Below are positions 60,128 to 64,000 of a stretch of 64,000 bases of DNA, in pieces. The notes under the pieces are model-generated. The model searched no databases. It was given only the letters and a program-made list of their open reading frames with translations, and was not told the DNA's origin. Position numbers and translations under genes: made by a program. The stretch comes from Hanleya hanleyi (taxonomy: Eukaryota; Mollusca; Polyplacophora; Lepidopleurida; Hanleyidae): assembly GCA_036873755.1 (NCBI GenBank), contig JAVTVY010025336.1:51195-115194 (forward strand). The letters run 5' to 3'. Position 1 is the first letter of the stretch; every line of letters starts with the position of its first letter.

Positions 60128-60794
60128 CTTTTGCTTGGGGGCAAACCATCGATAGAATGCATTTCACTGGTATAAAATTAAGAATTCAGTCGGTGAAAAC
60201 AGTGGAACTCTTCATATATGAAGGAATAAAAGTGTCTTACGTGATCTATGGGACCAGACTGCATCGGAAGTGATGGAAAACTGCCCCGCTGTTCATAATT
60301 ATGTAAGTTGTGCGCTAAACTAAGTTTGTAAACGAAGAGAAATGCACACTGATCAAAATTGGAACCATTTATACAGGATCATACATTTTTATATCTCTGA
60401 CTCGCATTCTGACCCTACTAAAACCTCTGTGTATGAAATAACTTTATCTCCCCAAGCAGAAGAGTTCCAGTTTCTTTGGTACTGCACAACCACCTCGCTG
60501 GGGGTCTGATAATAGCACAGCCACAAGTCAGATTTTTGGACAGGTTTCCCGGCCGCGCGCACATCGCTGGAAGTGACATGTTATATAGAAGAATAGATGT
60601 TTGCCGAACATTTCGATTACTTCTCAAGACTGCATAATACCTCTGTTGGCCTAGCGTTAAAAAGGATTACCCGGAGATTATTTTTCCTGTTTATCTGGAC
60701 AGAACATATGAAAAGCAGTTCGCTCTTGTGCAAAACTGAAGTTGTTCGGTCGGATTTAAACTGAACCGTGCGAACGTGGGCTTTCCACTGTACG

Positions 60795-61728
60795 TCATAG
60801 CAACGTAGTAAAGGTCAACTCCCGCTATTGGAGGCAGGGATGATAAATGATCCTGTGAAATGGAGCATGCGCTGTGGGGAGGATGAAACATGCCTATTGT
60901 CGTCTGCTTTTTCCCTAGTTCGATTCCGTGAATAAAATGGACGTATCAAGTTGTCACGAATTAGAGGTTTGAGACGCTATATAGTTACACTCAGAATATA
61001 ATAACTAATGAGACGATATCGATTATCAAATAATAGGTCTAGTGGAAATGGAAAGAAGATTTGTTATTATTCATAATTACGCTGTGATTCGTTTAGAGAA
61101 TGGCTTTGTCTGCAAGCATTTTTTAATCAATGTCTGTTTCTTCTGAAGAACAGATCCACTTATGGAGACATAATGTCAATATGGCTGGATAATCAACTGA
61201 ATTCGTCTATATTTTACTTTCCAAATTATCCGAAGAATAAAGAGGGCATATCGTTTAAGAAATGAGTAAATTTTGGGGTGACCGGCACATGGATCTACAT
61301 GTAATTTGATACTTTCACCGAATGTTGCTTCTTCGAGACGTGCTCGAACGGATTTTCTGAGACTCCCGAGAATATACCCAACGGGTCTCAAGAATTCACA
61401 CAATTAGGTCGTTAGTCTCGTTCATGTATCCTTCAATCCGGCAGTAAACCATGTCGTGCCGAAGTCTTTACAAGGCTAATAAGCTTACATTTCTCATGGC
61501 GCATATATACAACCTTGGATCAGCCCAACAGCCAATTTATAAGAATCTGTGGAGTAGCCGCGCTAACATTGCTAAGCATTAGGTGCTGATCCCTTTGGAG
61601 GTTTGTTCTGGGGTCAAACAAGTCAGGTCACCTTGATACCCATGGCGTTTTATGTATACAGAAATTCTATGAATGGCTGGAGTTTCTTCCAATTTTCTCC
61701 TCAAGCCAATGAAACTACCATTTTTGTG
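60795..61728. other. Single-copy region right of unit B
   Basis: The minus-strand frames 60691-60891 (crossing the B2 edge) and 61176-61403 show no domain. Nothing else is identified. Confidence 0.5.
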
Positions 61729-61897
61729 TTGAAAATTTTAATTGCCCAATCAAGTGCTTCAAATTTGAATTAACCAATCAAGTGCTTTGTTGAAAATTTG
61801 AATTGACCAATCAAGTGGTTCCGAAAATTTGCCAATCAAGTGCTCCAACTTTGAATTACCCAATCAAGTGCTTCCAAAAAAGTGCTTCAAACTTGAA
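61729..61897 (+). repeat. Degenerate CCAATCAAGTGCTT minisatellite
   Basis: Five copies of CCAATCAAGTGSTTC-like sequence lie at about 61746, 61775, 61808, 61832 and 61860. They are separated by variants of GAAAATTTGAATT, giving units of about 24-33 bp. CCAAT recurs in each, but no promoter context is evident. Confidence 0.8.
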
Positions 61898-62728
61898 TGA
61901 TATCTCTTCGTGTACTGTTGCCTATCAGAATCCACTGAGTTCTTCTACTGAACAATTAATCTCCAACTAAACTCTACAACAAGCCAGAATATCGGATTAG
62001 AATGACCCTTCATATTGAATTTTGTTTCTCGCCCAAAAGTCATTATATTTACTCCATTATTTTTGTACCGTTATTGGCTTTTGATTTTTTTCAAAACAGA
62101 AGCAAACTTCTGCATAATATACTTTGCGGAACCATATTGATCAAGCTGTTTTGGAGATACAATCTTACAAGCCACATGCTACAAATGCAACCAATATTTT
62201 CTAGCTCGCCGGCTTAAACGTTCAAGCCTTTTTTCATGAACCCAATTTTCTGATAAGCTCGTTAAGAAGATAACTATGATATAATGTTGTTATATTGCTG
62301 AATAAAGCCTCCAGTCATACAGCAATTGTGTCGCCATAAATCTCTCTGCATTTTTCTGCTGGCAATCAAGCCGACAGATGCCTCACAAATGCACGTGATG
62401 CCCGACATTGTCTTCATTCATTTCGTCTGTCAAGATGAAAAAAAAACGTTTCAAAAATGGGACATGTAAGGCGTTATCTTTGCAGCGAAGAAAAGGGTAT
62501 CGTTTTGGATAACGAAATGACAGCTAATGAGAAAAAATGCCCGTCTCGCGGACAGCCCATCGTCAGGACTCCATCTGGGGACCAACTTCATATTGTCGAG
62601 CAAGACAATCAATATCTGTCACTCCCAAATGTGCTTTCTGCGAGGTCCGTGTTAGATCGGTTCAACATCCGTCTGCATTCAAATGGAGCGGTAACTTTAC
62701 GCCAACTGTTCCTTTTTATCTGCGGTAG
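61898..62728. other. Region left of the candidate exon
   Basis: It contains a 71-codon frame (62002-62217) and the start of the window's longest frame (62457-62942, 161 codons), neither with a recognisable domain. A stop at 62692-62694 closes the frame of the candidate exon just upstream, as expected if it begins at a splice acceptor. Confidence 0.4.
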
Positions 62729-62938
62729 CGGGCGGTCTACTCGCATTCTGTCATTCGTTTCTTATGAGCTGGCTGATTATCAGCTACGTTTTATCTCTGC
62801 TTCATACACACGGAAGTCAGATTTGGAGAACAGTAATCACGCAATCCGATATCTCAAAGATGACAATTGCCTCGTATCCGCTTTTTTATGTATCGCCATT
62901 TTACGCGCTGTATGCTATTTTATTGTCCATACGGTCAG
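62729..62938 (+). CDS. Candidate internal exon of a membrane protein (unidentified)
   Basis: The 210-bp segment starts after a pyrimidine-rich tract (TTCCTTTTTATCTGCGGTAG) and ends at CAG before GTGACT, both acceptable splice signals. It is open in the frame starting 62728 and is phase 1 at both ends. It encodes two hydrophobic stretches: LLAFCHSFLMSWLIISYVLS and, after a polar linker (HTHGSQIWRTVITQSDISK), ASYPLFYVSPFYALYAILLS. This would suit one exon of a multi-pass membrane protein. I do not recognise the family and see no neighbouring exon. It overlaps the 161-codon frame 62457-62942 in another frame. The length is small enough for chance. Confidence 0.22.
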
Positions 62939-62942
62939 GTGA

Positions 62943-63522
62943 CTAGGCGGATCATTTTACGCGCCAAAAAAAATACAAGATCACCCCGCCATGGTAGAGT
63001 AGGTTAAACACTATTTTGCTTAACACTCGAGTCCTCTTCTGGGCTTACTTTCCATCGGTTTACTGCAACCAAGTTGACAGCAAAGTGCAGAAAGGCCACA
63101 TGACGAAACAGTTTTGACTGAATTGCATCTATTTCTCGTGTACGGGTCGCCATAATTCAAGATGGCGCTTTGAAGGGGCTGGAGGAAGTGCCTGTTTTGT
63201 GCTTTCTGATTTATAAAGTGCTTGTTCGGGGCTCTTGAATCATCAGTCCTTTAAACCGCCGAAGAAAGAAGAAATTGAGCCGACTTGTAATGGAATGGAT
63301 ATAACATTACGTATAAAAGAAACACTTGTGCAGGTTATTGATTTACAAGTAAACCCTCCACATTGTTGCGTAAAATCGCAAAGTTTATTTATATTTTATT
63401 AACTGCAATTCCCAAGTGCCGCATGAACTACTGTAGCTTGCTGATGATCAATTTGTGCAGAAACACACGTCGTCAGTTTGAGAAGTTGTAAAAAAAAATC
63501 CTGATTGGGCAAAATTCATCCA
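62943..63522. other. Single-copy region before family C copy 3
   Basis: No frame above about 60 codons and no repeat is recognised. A CAAGATGGCGC motif lies at about 63,160. Confidence 0.5.
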
Positions 63523-64000
63523 AATTACAACACATATAAGGGAAGTGGGAAGAGGTGCCGACATACTGACTGCGTCACATGACTTCACAGAATAGTCTTC
63601 TGGTTAACCTATTCTAAAGCACATACCAAGAATCTAACGATTCGTGATATGTGTTGTATCTCAGGTACGCTTTTATTGTACCTGTTCATGTGGCAACTTG
63701 GATGATATGACCACACGGCCCCTAGCACCGGCATAAGCGGTATTAGATACAAATCTAGAGAGCTATGATGGAAATGCTCTGACAACTCGTATACTGGTAA
63801 TTGGTGAGCTGTTTCGCTGTGACAACTCGTACATTGGAGATTGGTGAGCTGTATCGTCGTCAGATGTAAATGACGGCAATTAACACAAAAGACTAGTCTG
63901 TAAGGCCCGATGTCGACCCAGCATCAACTTCCCACAAATGCCAACATATATCAAAGACCAAAAGGTCTGTACAGGGGGCGGGCCTCGGGGACGAAACGTC
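63523..64000. repeat. Family C copy 3, running off the window
   Basis: It starts CAAATTACAACACATATAAG and follows copy 1 through the 39-bp direct repeats (about 63779-63857) and TAAGGCCCGATGTCGACCC. Past 63,958 it differs from copy 1 and ends in GGGCCTCGGGGACGAAACGT at the window edge. Confidence 0.75.

Larger units (their letters stand above)
50403..60794 (+). repeat. Tandem unit B, copy 2
   Basis: This is a direct tandem copy of B1. The B1 end is fused straight to the B2 start at about 50,402, with a 2-bp overlap (CG) between the two parental ends. B2 ends at about 60,794, where B1-like sequence stops at a TACG. It is longer than B1 mainly because of a CR1-like LINE end (about 59574-60127) and a family C segment (about 53955-54202), both absent from B1. 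It retains the LINE 3' core at 51590-51645 that B1 has lost. The stretch 54,510-59,570 carries no recognisable gene. Confidence 0.94.

Noticed and set aside
60910..60935. AGTTCGATTCCG resembling a tRNA B box
   Set aside because: No A box at the proper distance upstream and no cloverleaf could be drawn.
62457..62942. Longest open frame in the window (161 codons, plus strand)
   Set aside because: A frame of this length is about what chance gives in 128 kb of six-frame AT-rich sequence. It has no domain, and the overlapping candidate exon in another frame looks more protein-like.
1..64000. CRISPR arrays, rRNA, bacterial operons, phage or viral genes
   Set aside because: No regularly spaced identical repeats with spacers, no rRNA-like blocks, no ribosome-binding-site-led gene series and no virus-like domains were seen. 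The content is that of animal intergenic DNA.

Overview
This window is animal, not bacterial, DNA: about 60% A+T, with no open frame that reads as a complete gene, no operon structure and dense interspersed repeats. The repeats point to a mollusc, probably marine. Reasons are a SINE/LINE tail core (TTTAACGTCGC next to a TATATAGCTGAAATATTGCT-type block on the other strand, followed by CT or TCACT runs) that I recognise as common in molluscan genomes, non-LTR retrotransposon tails of the RNase H-bearing I/Jockey-like type, and a CR1-like LINE end. This is recognition, not a database result.

Layout. (1) 1-29,122: three head-to-tail copies of a long unit (A1 1-9,890; A2 9,905-17,576; A3 about 19,837-29,122), with an unshared 2.3-kb spacer at 17,577-19,836. 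A1 carries a 466-bp inverted-repeat transposon flanked by a 9-bp duplication; A3 holds the matching empty site. A2 is a mosaic, matching A1 in some blocks and A3 in others. (2) 29,123-40,862: single-copy DNA with scattered repeat fragments. (3) 40,863-60,794: a second direct tandem duplication (B1 40,863-50,402; B2 50,403-60,794) with a clean junction. Each copy has two LINE 3' ends, one with much of an RNase H domain. B2 alone has a CR1-like LINE insertion and a copy of repeat family C. (4) 60,795-64,000: mostly single-copy DNA with a CCAAT-type minisatellite, one candidate membrane-protein exon, and a family C copy running off the window.

The repeats fall into a few families: the RNase H-type LINE (ten 3' fragments), SINEs sharing that LINE's 3' core, a family with inverted arms (D, more than a dozen fragments), and family C, which continues from D at 44.3-44.7 kb and may be part of the same element.

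I find no intact protein-coding gene, tRNA, rRNA or CRISPR array. The most useful results are the duplication architecture, the transposon with its empty site, and the undescribed-looking D/C family. Divergence between B1 and B2 is low enough that uncollapsed haplotypes in the assembly must be excluded.
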